NCBI GenBank assembly: GCA_958496175.1
Contig: OY292278.1
Coordinates: forward strand, 44,082,001-44,146,000
DNA length: 64,000 nucleotides
Reading direction: 5' to 3'
Origin: Sisyra terminalis
Lineage: Eukaryota; Arthropoda; Insecta; Neuroptera; Sisyridae
The position numbers and the translations under genes were made by a program. Positions 1 through 11,690 of this stretch are shown here, one piece after another. Each line of letters starts with the position of its first letter. Position 1 is the stretch's first letter. Below the pieces are notes generated by a model. That model had not been told where the DNA came from. It worked only from the letters and a program-made list of their open reading frames with translations, and made no database searches.

Positions 1-852
1 TTTGTATAAAATGTCTTTTTTGCTAAGTATATATCACATATTAAATGGTTAAATACAAAATATTCACCTACTGAAGTATGCATAATTTTGACATTTTGTG
101 CTTGCAATACCTCTGCTCCTAGTCAAATCTCAAACTCCAAATTTTAGGTGCATAATACTATCATACATTGCTATAATGAGGTGATATTTCAAATTTTTAT
201 ATGGTCCATCACCAGAGATATTGAGCTCAGAAAATTGCAAATTTTGAAAATTCCCAAATTTTGTTATTTTTTATTTTAAAAAGGCTTAAAGTCTCAGACT
301 TCAAATTTTGTTTTTGGATATAACTATCACCTAATTGTTTGTAAAAAAAGTTTTAACGTGTAGACTCTTTCCCTTCCTTCACAATCTTTCCGTGAAATTT
401 GGAGTTTTTACAAATGAGAGCTAAAAATTTAGGCTGAAATTTCACCCCTTAGAATTACATTGAGGTGAAAACGTCTTATTACAACCTTATAGTTTATATT
501 TTCATGAATCCACTGCTTTTAGTTTTATTTTGATAGGACAAATAAGGCTTGAGATAATCAAGTTTTCACTAACCCTTAAAAGTGCGAAAATGTCTGCGCC
601 TAGTAAAACTAATATGGCCACCACTGGAAAACTAAAAACAATAAAACTAAAATAATGATGAATTTGAGCTACCAACATGTTGGGGTGATAGCACACACAA
701 AATTATTTTTTCTTAAAATGGTCGAGCAACCATTTCATTTATTTTTGGACCACGTTGTTTGGACTGATCCTAAATCAAATATTTTATTGTTAATTGTTAA
801 CGATTGCTTTTGAAGATGAACATTGCTGATATTCTTATCCATGGTTATTATA
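1..852. other. Unassigned, no gene seen
   Basis: AT-rich sequence with only short chance open frames on both strands; no repeat or RNA gene is recognised. Confidence 0.5.
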
Positions 853-909
853 CATTAATGATTCTCATTTTCTGGATACTTAATATTCGATGTTTTTATT
901 AAATTTTTC

Positions 910-947
910 GTACAATGTTTCGCCACTTTCGCAGCTTCCTCAGGTAC
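910..947 (-). ncRNA. Hammerhead-ribozyme-like motif, left arm
   Basis: Read on the minus strand: GUAC (stem I), CUGAGGA core, extra A, GCUGC-GAAA-GUGGC (stem II, five pairs counting G-U), GAAA, CAUU, GUAC (return of stem I). The conserved core bases are all present. Stem III is reduced to about one pair, as in the very small PLE hammerheads that act as dimers. The extra base after CUGAGGA departs from the textbook core but recurs in the other copies in this window. Confidence 0.6.
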
Positions 948-1221
948 TCAATTACAAACATCAATTGTTAAATCCATGTACAACAATCTCGGCATTTATA
1001 CGACTATCCTTCTTATAATTCTGAGTATCCTCTCTTACCAATCATATTCAATAAAATGTAAAATAAATCAATTTGTAAATGTAGTCTAAATGAAAAATAA
1101 ATTTATTTTACATTTTATTGAATATGATTCGTAAGGGAGGATATTGAGAATTATGAGAAGGACAGTCGTATAAATGCCGAGATTATTATACATGGATTTA
1201 ACAATTGATGTTTGTAATTGA

Positions 1222-1259
1222 GTACCAGAGGAAGCTGCGAAAGTGGCGAAACGTTGCAC
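1222..1259 (+). ncRNA. Decayed hammerhead-like motif, right arm
   Basis: Mirror of the motif at 910-947. The core reads CAGAGGA, so the invariant U4 is lost, and the stem I partner is GCAC rather than GUAC. Stem II with its GAAA loop and the following GAAACGU (a 2-bp palindromic stem III) are intact. Probably inactive. Confidence 0.5.
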
Positions 1260-1316
1260 GAAAAATTTTATAAAAACATCGAATATTAAGTATCCGAAAA
1301 ATGAGAATCATTAATG

Positions 1317-3065
1317 CTTTTAAGGATGTTGATTTACAAATATTTGTCCCACACTTGAGGTTTGACTGTAACAAAATCATGAACAATTGTATTTCGTTAA
1401 AAAGCTCACAGAAGCATTAACAAATGTCAAATGATTTCGTTTCTATCGAAAACCCAACGGGAGGTCAAAAACACTCGAAAGAACCACACCACATACCAAC
1501 AAAGCCATCAGACGAAGAAGAAGAAGATGAAGAAGAAGTAGAAAAAAATCCCAATCAAAAACTAAACCCACTCATGAGCAGATAAATAGGAATCATGATC
1601 TCTTCTGACATTTCTCATATTAGACAACAAGGGATGACGTGCTTGTCGATCTTCATCTCAATTACCACGAAACGGACAGAGGCTGCAGGGATGAAATAAA
1701 AATACCTCGAAAAACCATCAACCAGATGGTGTGATATGCCCTTAATTCCTCGTTTTTCGTATGGAATTAATAATATAAATGGCCAAATGAAATGCATCGA
1801 AAACAGCACACCAAAATAAAAAAGGTGTTAACAAGTGCAGGCGGCTCCCAACTGTTCGCATGTAGTGTTTATGGGCAATAAACAATAAATGCATCGCGAT
1901 CGAATCCCGGTTTCGGGATCATCTTTCTCACTTCCTCCCGGCAAATTAATATATATGTATATAGGCACAGAAATGGTAAAGATAATTCACCTACTTACTT
2001 TTTCTTGTCTTGTTCACAGTAACTGCTCCAAGACTCTCCTCCTCAAACCGATACCGATTTATTGTGGTTATTTTAATAATTTCTCGTAAAGCGTTCCAGC
2101 GTTCGCTAATAACAGTAATAAGACAAATAATCAGTGACTAGATAGAGAAATGGGCAAAAAATCAAACACTGAAAATCAAAGCATCAAAGCATACAACAAG
2201 CGGATAATAAAATACTAATAATACAGATACACCTTGCAACCATTTCATTATTATTACTCTTTTTTTCTTTTGTGAAATATTCCACCTGAAACGATAACAG
2301 TAAGTTCAGCTATTAGGCACTTATTGTTTAATGTTGATCGCATTATATAGTGTAGCATATACACTGGCAATGTACAACGATGCTTATTTATGCCAATTTC
2401 TCGATTTAATACTCAATTTATTCTTCACAGTATCATTATGTTTGTGTTTAAGAAAAAGCCTTTAGAAAGTTAGTCTTGCTTTTTGTAAAATGACCTTCTT
2501 TATTAAGGAATTGGAAGCATTTTTTCCGAGGGTCGGAATTTTTGATTTTAATTTATTATTCTTTGAAATCGAAAGTAATATAATACCATTAAATAACTGG
2601 ACAGAAGTAAACGTGAAGGATTTGATTTTTTAGTTGAAATATACGCCAAAAAGTTGGTTCTTAAATCCTTTAGTTTTACAATCATTGATTGAGTATAAGA
2701 ACGTTTATCAAAAGTGGTTCTTTTTCATCTTGAAGCCATTTTCGTCAAACTTTTCAATATAAACAATTTTCATGTCCCTATGATAGTAGATCTGAAGCAA
2801 TATATCAGGGTTCTTATAAAATTTTTTGGGAAAAATTTATAAATATTGATAAAAGTATGAACACTAAATTATATATTCTTACCTATTAGGACTCAAATGC
2901 TTCCAAATTGATTAAAAAAAATCCTGAAAATTTGAGCTCTTAATATTAACTTTAAGACAGTCCGCTTTCCAACTTAAGTTTCTTATGGAAATAACGTGGA
3001 AAAAATTTAATTTGTTCTTTAGAATTCCATAATTTAGCGAAAAATTTTTTTAACAAATTTTTAAC
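1317..3065. other. Unassigned; one fold-back relic
   Basis: 2895-2990 resembles one end of a family B/C fold-back element (AATCCTGAAAATTTGAGCTC, then TTAATATTAACTTTAAG). The rest shows no supported gene or element. Confidence 0.4.
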
Positions 3066-3797
3066 AAAGAAACCAAAAAAATGACAACTTATAACAGTCT
3101 AGTGTACAGAACGATCAAGTTCCCTTTTAGCACCAAAGCTCGTGAAGAAAAAATTGTGATAATTAAACATATAGCCCCTACTAACGGATACAATAGCTAA
3201 ATCGTAGACAAAATAATATCGAAATTTATTTAAAAATCCATTCTTCCAATTCCACTAAAAGAAAACAAGAAATATATTACATTAAATTTCAATAATATAT
3301 TTAATTTTAAATCGCCAACTTCCTAAAGAATAATAATATCAATATCGCAATTTAAACCATTGGAGAACAACCAAATTACAACGAAAAATAAAACCGGAAT
3401 ATATCAAATTAAATATGATTCCTGCAAAAAATTTAACATTGGCCAAAGTGGTAGATCTTTCGGAACAAGATATAAGAAACATACACCCAAGAAATCTACC
3501 AACAACTTTAAATTTTACAAAACACTTTTATGACCAAAAATCATCAATGCTTAAAATAGGAAAGAAATTTTATGCCACTACATTCGAAGGATAAGGAACA
3601 AACTCCAAAAATCATGTCATTGGTTAAAGTTTATAAAGTTTTAGTAACAAATTCACTGATTGGTCGAATTAAAAATTGAGCTTTGTACGGTGTGTTATGA
3701 TTGGCCCATGCATCCTGCGCCATTCATAACTACAGTGCCTTGATTTGTACAAAGTAAGCTTAGTATTTCTCGTTTAAAGTGACTTTTGAGTACAGAA
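3066..3797 (+). pseudogene. Penelope-like element fragment with GIY-YIG domain
   Basis: About 70-80% similar by eye to 55060-55795. In broken frames it encodes the end of a PLE reverse transcriptase and then KNKTGIYQIKYDSC, KFNIGQSGRSFGTRYKKH, a GIY-YIG endonuclease signature (GIY...YIGQ.sRsf..R..eH), at about 3385-3490. Several stops and frameshifts are present. The fragment ends at GAGTACAGA, followed directly by host sequence. The copy at 55.8 kb is interrupted by an hAT element at that same point. Confidence 0.75.
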
Positions 3798-4286
3798 CAT
3801 TTAGAACGATATTTCTTTCGATTTATAATTCATATATTACAAAGAAAATTATTGTTATTTAAATAATTTTTCAAAATAACTCTTAATTATAATCCGGAAT
3901 TAATATTTTTCAATTTAAAATTTACTTTTGAAGATGAAGATCGTTGATTTTGTAAGGGTTATTTTTTTTTGCGCAATTAAGACCTTCGGTCTTAATAAAA
4001 ATCCGTAAACTGAGAACCATAAAAAAATTTTTCTTGTCATATTTTGGCAACTTATTTTCTTATTCTAATTTTGATCATTATTGTGATCAACGATCATTGG
4101 TCTTATTGCTTTTAAAGCGAAATTTTGACTTACGGTTTTTGTCTTCGAATGAAGTCCAATAACTCTCTTTCACTGTTCGCATTTATCATTGTATTGTCTT
4201 CGAATCGAAGGTTGGAAAATCGCTTTCCACCAATTTTAATTCCACTATTTTACTCCTCTAAAATGAGTTATAGTATAATCTCTCCT

Positions 4287-4600
4287 ACAACAACTTCAAA
4301 TTGTACAAAACACTTTTTTGACGAAAATCATCAATGCTTGAATTTTGAAACAAATTTTAAGTCTTTAAATATTTGTAAGAAGGGATCACATATGAACACC
4401 CTGGAAGAATATGAAACACCATATACACAGCCCACAAACTGAATTCAATTAATATCATTAACGACAAATTATTTAAAACAAAGAACCTATGTGAAAATTA
4501 TTTACAACTGACAAAATAATCATTACCTGATGATGACAGCTAAAAACTGTTGAAATGCATCATAATAAAGAAGAAATTAAGCCATAGGACTTATATTATT
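4287..4600 (+). pseudogene. Penelope-like element 3' end (GIY-YIG C-terminus)
   Basis: Encodes the end of the GIY-YIG domain and the C-terminal PLE motif MNTLEEYE, then a stop and a 3' region ending GCCATAGGACTTATATTATTATT. The protein part overlaps the same domain positions as 3540-3600, so it comes from a different copy. Its 3' tail contains the hammerhead-like motif at 4518-4568 and resembles the tail at 40912-41060. Confidence 0.7.
4518..4568 (+). ncRNA. Hammerhead-ribozyme-like motif in PLE 3' tail
   Basis: AAUCAUUAC, CUGAUGA, extra U, GACAG-CUAAAAA-CUGUU (stem II, five pairs), GAAAUGCAU with self-complementary stem III AUGCAU, then C and AUAAUAAAG. Stem I pairs over four bases (UUA/AUU register with one outer mismatch). 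PLE 3' ends are known to carry such ribozymes. Confidence 0.6.
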
Positions 4601-4779
4601 ATTCATTTTTTTCTTTGAAAGCTCCAACTCGAATTTTTTATGCAAGTGTTAAATATTTCTTATCCATACATTCCTTAAGAAAAATGGAAAAAAAACCTTT
4701 AGAAAAGTTCTCGTTCAAAATTTATTTTTTAAACAATTAAGGGTTAGCAAATATATTAAGTATTATATTAAGTATATAA

Positions 4780-5757
4780 GACTGGGCCAAAAAAATTGGC
4801 TTTTTTTTTGAAAAATAACATATCGAAATTATTGTTCAGGGTGACAAAAAAAATATCGAGACGTTTTGAGTCCTTAATATTAATATTAAGAGGTCCATCA
4901 TCTTTAATTCCGATTTTTAATTTGTGCTTTCATTTTCGCGTCAATGCTGTCAATCTATCAAGGTAAAAACATTATCTATATATTCATATATATTCATCAT
5001 ATATTCATTCTATATATTCATTGCACATATATTCATAGAAAATTAAATTCCCCACAAAAAACGTATCTTTAACATTTTTTGCCAGACACGCCGTTTCCAA
5101 ATAATGAAACTTTAAACATTGATATGATTTTTAGATTTATCTTCTTTATTTTGGAATTGTATAACTAACGAACAAATAAATATATAGAAATGAACAATAT
5201 AGATTCTTGAAGGGAATGTGATGCTCTACAAAAAAGGTCTCTTAACGTTCTTACATAAAATCACTCTTTCAAATTTCGTTCAACAATCAAAAAAACAATA
5301 ATTTAATTTTTCCTTTAACTTTAATTGTGAATAACTTTTGAAAAACTGACGTTCAGAAACCTTTTTGGTAGAGCATTAATTTCCCTTTAAAAATTTTAAT
5401 TGTTAATTTCTTTATATTTATTTGTTCGTTGGTTACAAAATTCCAAAATAAAGAAGATAAATCAAAAAATTATATCAATGTTTAAAACTTGATTATTCGG
5501 AAACGGCGTGTCTAGCAAAAATTTTCAAGGAAACATTTTTTGTAGGAAATTTAATTTTCTATAAATATATGTGCAGATCAATTTTTTTACCATGATAGTT
5601 AGACAGCATTGATGCAAAAATGAAAGCACAAATAAAAAATCGAAATTAAAGATGATAGACGTCTTAATATTAATATTAAGGGCTCAAACCTTCCCCAAAT
5701 TTTTTCTTATCACCTTGACCAATATTTCCGATATTCTTTTCTAAAAAAAAAATTTGG
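4780..5757. mobile_element. Fold-back element, family A copy 1
   Basis: Full-length palindrome of about 980 bp. The left end is GACTGGGCCA; the right terminus has decayed (no GGCCCAGTC). Each arm contains, about 90 bp from the end, the string CTTAATATTAATATTAAG, then ATCTTTAATTTCGATTTTT and TTTGTGCTTTCATTTT. It has no coding capacity. It resembles the copies at 7344 and 46600, which have TA target duplications, so a Tc1/mariner-type mobiliser is likely. Confidence 0.75.
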
Positions 5758-6545
5758 TTTTCTTTTTTGTACAAACTTATTTGTACAATTTCCCCGCAAA
5801 ATCACAGCATACCTTTGGAATTATGATTTGATACCATTTCTTGTTGAACTCAAACTTGAAGGATTCTCCCATCGTTGGTTAACATAGATAACTATCGGTT
5901 ATTTATGAATGTAACCATGTACGTGTGTTCGGTGGTTATTTAAATAAACAAAACACGATCTCGTCAGCGAAACAAACGAAGCCAACTCTTCTTTCTTTCT
6001 CCTCAATATCCTCTTCAATTTCTGATATGAGTCCATAGGCCGAAGAAGTGGCTGCCACTTGTGTTCCATGTTCTTCTCAAAATTAAAGCAAAGATGGCAA
6101 GAAAGAAAGACTGCTTAATGATAATCACAGTAAGTTATAGTGTGCTCGGTTCGGTTTGGTTCGGTTAGTCACTTACTAACTTGTTGTTGGACTCTTTTAC
6201 TTATTGGCTACAAATGGCTACAGATACTTAGTGTATAGGTATAGGGCATACATACTAACTTGCATTAGTATTACGGAGAGTAATTTTATAAATTACTTCG
6301 GTTACGCCGACGGCTAAAATTTAATGTAACTAAACTACAAATTAACGGCCAGATCGAGAGCCAACCACAAATGACTATCATTAGACTCGTTAACAACGCT
6401 CCTTCGTTCGTGATGTTTGAACATTGACGCTGACGTCACTATCACTATTCCAACTTCTTTTTTTTCTCGATTTCTTTTGTTTTAATCACAGTCTAAAGCA
6501 ATCGAATTCTAAATCTTTAAAACAACAATTCATAATGATTGTAAC
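5758..6545. other. Unassigned, no gene seen
   Basis: AT-rich sequence with somewhat higher complexity than average (for example around 5990-6180). I see no exon-like open frame, known repeat or RNA gene. Confidence 0.5.
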
Positions 6546-6722
6546 CAGTGGCGGGTTCCTGATGGAAGTAAGATAAACATGGGATCTCCCAACAAAAATT
6601 AATATCACTTATTGTTGAAACGAGACGAGATTTCCTCGTTAATCTCGTCTCGTATCCATCGCGACAGTATCTCCCTCTACTAGATTGATTTCTCCAAAAA
6701 TTAACCCCACGCGCCGCCACTG
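6546..6722. mobile_element. Short non-autonomous hAT-like element
   Basis: Ends are CAGTGGCGGG and CCGCCACTG, an inverted pair of the CAGTGGCGG type common in hAT-derived MITEs. An internal hairpin is formed by ACGAGACGAG and CTCGTCTCGT (about 6628-6655). I could not match an 8-bp target duplication. Confidence 0.55.
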
Positions 6723-7343
6723 CAATTCAAATCAAAAAATTTTAAAACCACCTATTTCCTATGTGCCATCATTAATAAAATTTCAGGACAGTCACCTAAT
6801 GATTATCGAAATCTTGACCCCTAATTCAATAGATTATGGTCCTCATTAACGATTAATTTTGTTTGGTCATTTGAGACAACTGTTTGTTTTTTCTGTGGTA
6901 CGTATGCGGAGACAAAAGAATTATTTTAATGAATTGAAGAATAATGATGTTGGAGATTGGAGAAGATGAAAAGTGCTGATAATTTTGAAAATGTTTGTTT
7001 TATGTGTCATTTTATTGTAATTTATGATGTTATGAGATTTTATAAAAGGCAGAAGAACGTGTTTCTGTGCAATGTTGTTCTCATTATTTATCATTTTTTT
7101 TTATTTATTGAGAGTAGCTTTCGACTTCTGCGGGTGCTACTTGGTGGAAATTTTTCAGCATTTTGTTGTTATGAAGAATATTTGGTAACTTAATATTCGA
7201 TAAATAATTCAAATAGTTTAACTAAAGGGGAAGAAAATAATCTAGTGAAGTCAAAATCTAAGAAAAAGGTTCATAAATAATAATAAAGTTCAAGCATTTT
7301 GACACAGATGGCGAAAGCTTAGCAAAACTTATACGTATCAATA

Positions 7344-8308
7344 GACTGGGCCAACAAAATGGACTTTTTTTTTTGAAAAGTATATCAAAAATATGGTTCA
7401 AGGTGACAAAAAAAATATAAAGGGAAGATTTGAGTCCCTAATATTGATATTAAGAGGTCTACCATCTTTAATTTCGATTTTTTATTTGTGCTTTCATTTT
7501 TGCGTCAATACTGTCAAACTATCAAGGTAAAAAAATTCATCTGCACATAAATTTATAGAAAATTAAATTTCCTACAAAAAACGTGGCTTTAAAAATTTTT
7601 GCCAGACACGCCGTTTCCGAATAATCAAGTTTTAAACATTGATATAATTTTTAGATTTATCTTCTTTATTTTGGAATTTTGTAACTAACGAACAAATAAA
7701 TATGTGGAAATGAACAATATAGATTCTTAGAGGGAATTTAACGCTCTACAAAAAAAGTTTCTTAACAAATTTACATAAAATCATTTTTTCAAAAGTTATT
7801 CACAATTAAAGTTGAAGGAAAAATTAAATTATTCTTCTTCTCGTTGTTGAATCAATTTTATAAGAGTTCTTTTATGTAAAAACATTAAGAGACCTTTTTT
7901 GTAGAGCATTAAATTCCCGCTAAGAATCAATTTTTTTCCTTTCTATATATATTTATTTGTTTCTTTAGTTACAAAATTCCAAAATCGAGAAGATAAATCT
8001 AACAATTATATCAATGTTTAAAGCTTGATTATTCGGAAACAGCGTATCTGACGTAAATTTTTAACAAGTTGTTTTTTGTAGGGAAATTTAATTTTCTATA
8101 AATATTTGTGCAGATGTTTTTTTTACCTTGATAGTTTGACAGCATTGACGCAAAAATGAAAGCACAAATAAAAAATCGAAATTAAAGATGATAGATCTCT
8201 TAATATTAATATTAAGGGCTTAAACCTTCCCGATATTTTTTTTTGCCACCTTGAACAATATTTTCGATATACTTTTAAAAAAAAATAATCGATTTTTTTG
8301 GCCCAGTC
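7344..8308. mobile_element. Fold-back element, family A copy 2 (TA flanks)
   Basis: The clearest copy: 965 bp, beginning GACTGGGCCA and ending TGGCCCAGTC, flanked by TA at 7342-7343 and 8309-8310. The two halves are near-complete inverted copies. The arms share the TTAATATTAATATTAAG motif with families B and C. TA target sites point to Tc1/mariner-type transposition; the full-length palindrome makes it a non-coding fold-back MITE. Confidence 0.85.
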
Positions 8309-8811
8309 TACGTGTCAATCAATAATTACAAAATTACGCTAAATAAATCCTTTTCCTTAGTATATTATTGTATTAATCTGCAACGAAAAACAAAATTTGA
8401 TTTTTTAAGTTGATAAAGTTATTTTGCTTAATAATATCCCATCTGATAAGCTTAAAAATCAATTATTATCGAATAGTTATCATCAAATGCTGATAATTGA
8501 TTTGTACCTACAAAAAAATTTATCTATTGTATGGAAAAACAGCACTTAATGTTTAGTGTAAATCCGGCGTGATGGTTATAAAATATTTATCTCATAATTT
8601 TCATAAAGCTTTAGAGTAAGATAAACAATTTTTCTGTTTTAAAGTCAAAGCTCCTAGTAGAATTATAAAGAGTAATGTTGCTTTCCATAATAATATTTAA
8701 TACAATATCTCTTAAAATATTTATAAATATGAAAAGAGTTTTCTTTATTTAAATAAGAAGTTTCAACTAATTTTTACAATTCACTTGTAAATTTGTGACT
8801 TGAGAAAATCA

Positions 8812-9473
8812 ATTGAAGTAATTACGCTTTGATAGATAATTGAATTGATTAATGATATTCTGTAAACTTTTAGAAATTCATAAAGTTTAGTATTCATTAT
8901 TGTTTATTTTTTTTTCCTCTGAAAAGAAGTTCATTTCGTTTATTATGAGCAAGAAGATATTCGACTTTTGTAAATTCAACGCCTTCGTAGACTAAAAGAA
9001 AAGTAATTTTTAATAAAAGCAATGCGTATGCAACCATTCATACATTTCTGTACTTACAGAGGTATAACTCATAGTGTTACAATTTGCTTTATTGTCAAGT
9101 ATTAAGTTGTTCCGTAAATCTTTCGTTTTTTTTATGTGCTAGTTGAATATTTAAAAAGAAAATATTAGTGCAGTGGTATCCGATTTGAATCAAAAAAAAA
9201 AATAATGAGTTTTTGAAGCAGTAAATGAGTCAATTTTGGTTTTAATATCAAATATTGTTTGATGATGTTTTCCGCAAAGAAAATCTTGTAAAGATTTTAA
9301 AATTTGATAGTCGTTTGATGCAATGTCCAGTGAATACCATAGGTGACGAAAAAGTTTCCAGGAAAATCCATTTGGTTCACGAATACTTGATAATTGACAT
9401 ATTAAAATTCGCTTTAGGATGTTTACCTCAGACAATTTAAGAAGTATTCATATTCCGCAAGTTGATACCTTTC
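8812..9473 (-). mobile_element. Mariner-type transposon relic, copy 1
   Basis: The minus strand (about 9213-9432) encodes FSWKLFRHLWYSLDIASNDY and, directly after, QILKSLQDFLCGK and DIKTKID. This matches the C-terminal third of mariner transposases, 'hPPYSPDLaPsDYhlF.sLq.fL.Gk....d.v...', including the Asp of the last catalytic motif (ASNDY). The rest is decayed. A second copy with the same core lies at 10564-11222, about 1.75 kb away in the same orientation. Confidence 0.6.
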
Positions 9474-10563
9474 CTTCAGATGTGGAACTTTTCGATTATA
9501 ATTCGTTCCAATTTCTAGAAAATTTTTAAATATTAATATCTTTAATTCTGATCAATGGATTAAGAGTCACCTGAATGTGTTTTCTAACCCAAATAGATAT
9601 TGCCAGTAATTTTTGCACCGGAATGGCCCAAATATGGGACTATTGTAGTTCAATAAAGTTTCTATTTACTAAAGAATCTTTTTAAATCCTTCATTTTCAT
9701 TGAAAAAAACCGAAAATTAAATTGAATTTTGTAAAATATAAAAAAGAATGATATCTTTTGAATTAAATCAGTTTTTTCTTTTTTAAAAAAAAGCTCAAAA
9801 TAATTTCTCATATTTTTTATTTAGTTACTAAGTATTCAAGGTTTGATGAACGCTACATAGATAAATCATTGTTAAAGCAATTTTAATATAATTGTTGAAG
9901 AAAAACATTTATACTTTAACCAAAAAAAACAAATGAAGAACAAAACTTGAGCTTTTAAGAACACCATAATTGTTTTTATCTAAATTTTATATAAAAACAT
10001 CTTTGAAAGAAATCAATAATTTTTTTTAATATACCTTCAATTTTGGTTTTAAATATCTCTGATAGAAATCAACTTATTCAAAAATTCCTATATATAATAA
10101 CATATAAAAATTTTGCTCTTTTTTTTCATAAAAATTAGTTCGTTTATTAGCGACCGAATTCCAAAGATAAAAACCAAATCGTAAATCAGCTCAATATTTA
10201 AAGCTCGATTTCACGAAAACGATTGGCCGTACGAAAATTAACAATTGCACATTTCTTGTAAAACATTAAATTTTCTTCAAGAATATACGCCATTTAAGTA
10301 GGTTAGGATGATGGTTCAAAAATTTGGAGAAAAAAATGTGCTTTAGATTGAAAACCAAAAATTGCGATGATAGACTTCTTAATATCAGTATAAGGACTCA
10401 ATAATTTTTTGTCTTTTGTCTTTATCCTAAATAATAATTTGATAGATCTTTTTTGAAAAAAATGACATTTTTTTGGCAAAACCATTGCATGTACATTTGA
10501 AGAAATATAACTTTAAAATATATTAGATCATTGACATTCGATTTGAAAAAAAAAGATTTTTTG
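9474..10563. other. Between mariner relics; diverged fold-back fragment
   Basis: AT-rich. 10320-10480 resembles one end of a family A/B fold-back element (ATGATAGACTTCTTAATATCAG, then a T-rich tract and TTTTTTTGGC), heavily diverged. Nothing else is recognised. Confidence 0.4.
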
Positions 10564-11222
10564 AATTGAAGTAATAACGCTTTGATAGATACTTGAACTG
10601 ATAAATGATAATCTGTAAACCTTAGGAATTTCATCAAGTTTAGTAATCATTATTGTTTATTATTTTTGCCCTCAGAAAAGGAGTCCATTTGGTTTTTTGA
10701 GCAAGAAGATATTCGACTTTTGTAAATTCAACGCCTTCATAGACTAAAGAAAAAATATTTTTAATAAAAGTAATGTGTATGCAACCCTTCATACATTGCT
10801 GTATTTACAGAAGTATAACTCATAGTGTTACAATGTGCTTTTCTGTTAAATATTAGATAATCCTATAAATCGTTCGTTTTTTAATGTTTAAGTTGAATAT
10901 TTTAAAAAAAATGTTAATGTATTGATATCCAATTTGAACCAAAAAAAAAAAAAATGTTTTTTTGAAGGAGTAAATGAGTCAATTTTGGTTTTTATATCAG
11001 ATATTGTTTGATGTTGTTTTCCACTAAGAACATCTTGTAAAGATTTTAAAATTTGGTAGTCGTTTGATGCAATGTCCAGCGAATACCGTAGGTGAAGAAA
11101 AATTTTCCAAGAAAAACTATTCCGTTAATGAATTATTATTAATTGATATATTAAAATCCGCTTTAAGATGTTTACCTGAGATAATTTAAGAGATTTTCAA
11201 TTACAACAACTTGATACTTTTT
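10564..11222 (-). mobile_element. Mariner-type transposon relic, copy 2
   Basis: Direct repeat of 8812-9473. On the minus strand (about 10978-11180) the same transposase C-terminus is readable: YSLDIASNDYQILKSLQD, then VLSGKQHQTISDIKTKID. The differences from copy 1 are mostly conservative in protein terms, suggesting two separate insertions of one family or an old duplication. Confidence 0.6.
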
Positions 11223-11289
11223 CTTTTTTTTTAAATGCTAATGAATTGATATGGGAGGAATAGTGAACCTCTGCTCTTCGTCCATCGAG

Positions 11290-11690
11290 TTAAAGAATAT
11301 TTTGGTGTTTCTTTGTCATTCAATAGTTCTGGGAAAAACAATTTGTCACTGACATATTTTCCAGGAAAACCCTATGCAGTGCTAATTTGACGTTTTGAGC
11401 TTTTCTGCAACTATTAAAATTGCGATTTTCTTACGCCATTAATTGGTGTTTTCTTGTCGTTCGAAAGTTCCGAAAGAAAAACCTTCATACCTTCTTTTAT
11501 TTCCCGGAAATAGCCATTCGAAGAAATTGCCTGATTTGGGTTCCAAATATTGAAATTTTGATTTTTTTTTGCGGAATTAGTTGATGTTTTGTTGTCGTTT
11601 GAGAGTTCCGAAGAGAAATTTATCATAGCTTGCATATTTTCCCGGAAAAAAACATTTGAAAAAAGCTCAATTTGGGTCATTAAAGGGGGC
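11290..11690. repeat. Three tandem copies of a ~140-bp unit
   Basis: Units start near 11303, 11444 and 11582. Each holds a TTGRTGTTTT.TTGTCGTT core, then AGTTCCGAA.G.AAA, and ends in TTTTCCCGGAAA. Divergence is about 25% by eye. No coding reading is convincing. Confidence 0.6.

Larger units (their letters stand above)
853..1316. repeat. Palindrome with two diverging hammerhead-like motifs
   Basis: About 464 bp whose halves are inverted copies, centred near 1085 within AT-rich filler. Each arm carries, pointing outward, a hammerhead-ribozyme-like string: stem I strand, CUGAGGA, one extra A, stem II closed by a GAAA loop, GAAA, a two-base stem III, then the return strand of stem I. Penelope-like retroelements are known to carry hammerheads in their terminal repeats, sometimes inverted, so this may be an inverted pair of PLE ends. 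No coding sequence is visible inside. Confidence 0.7.
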
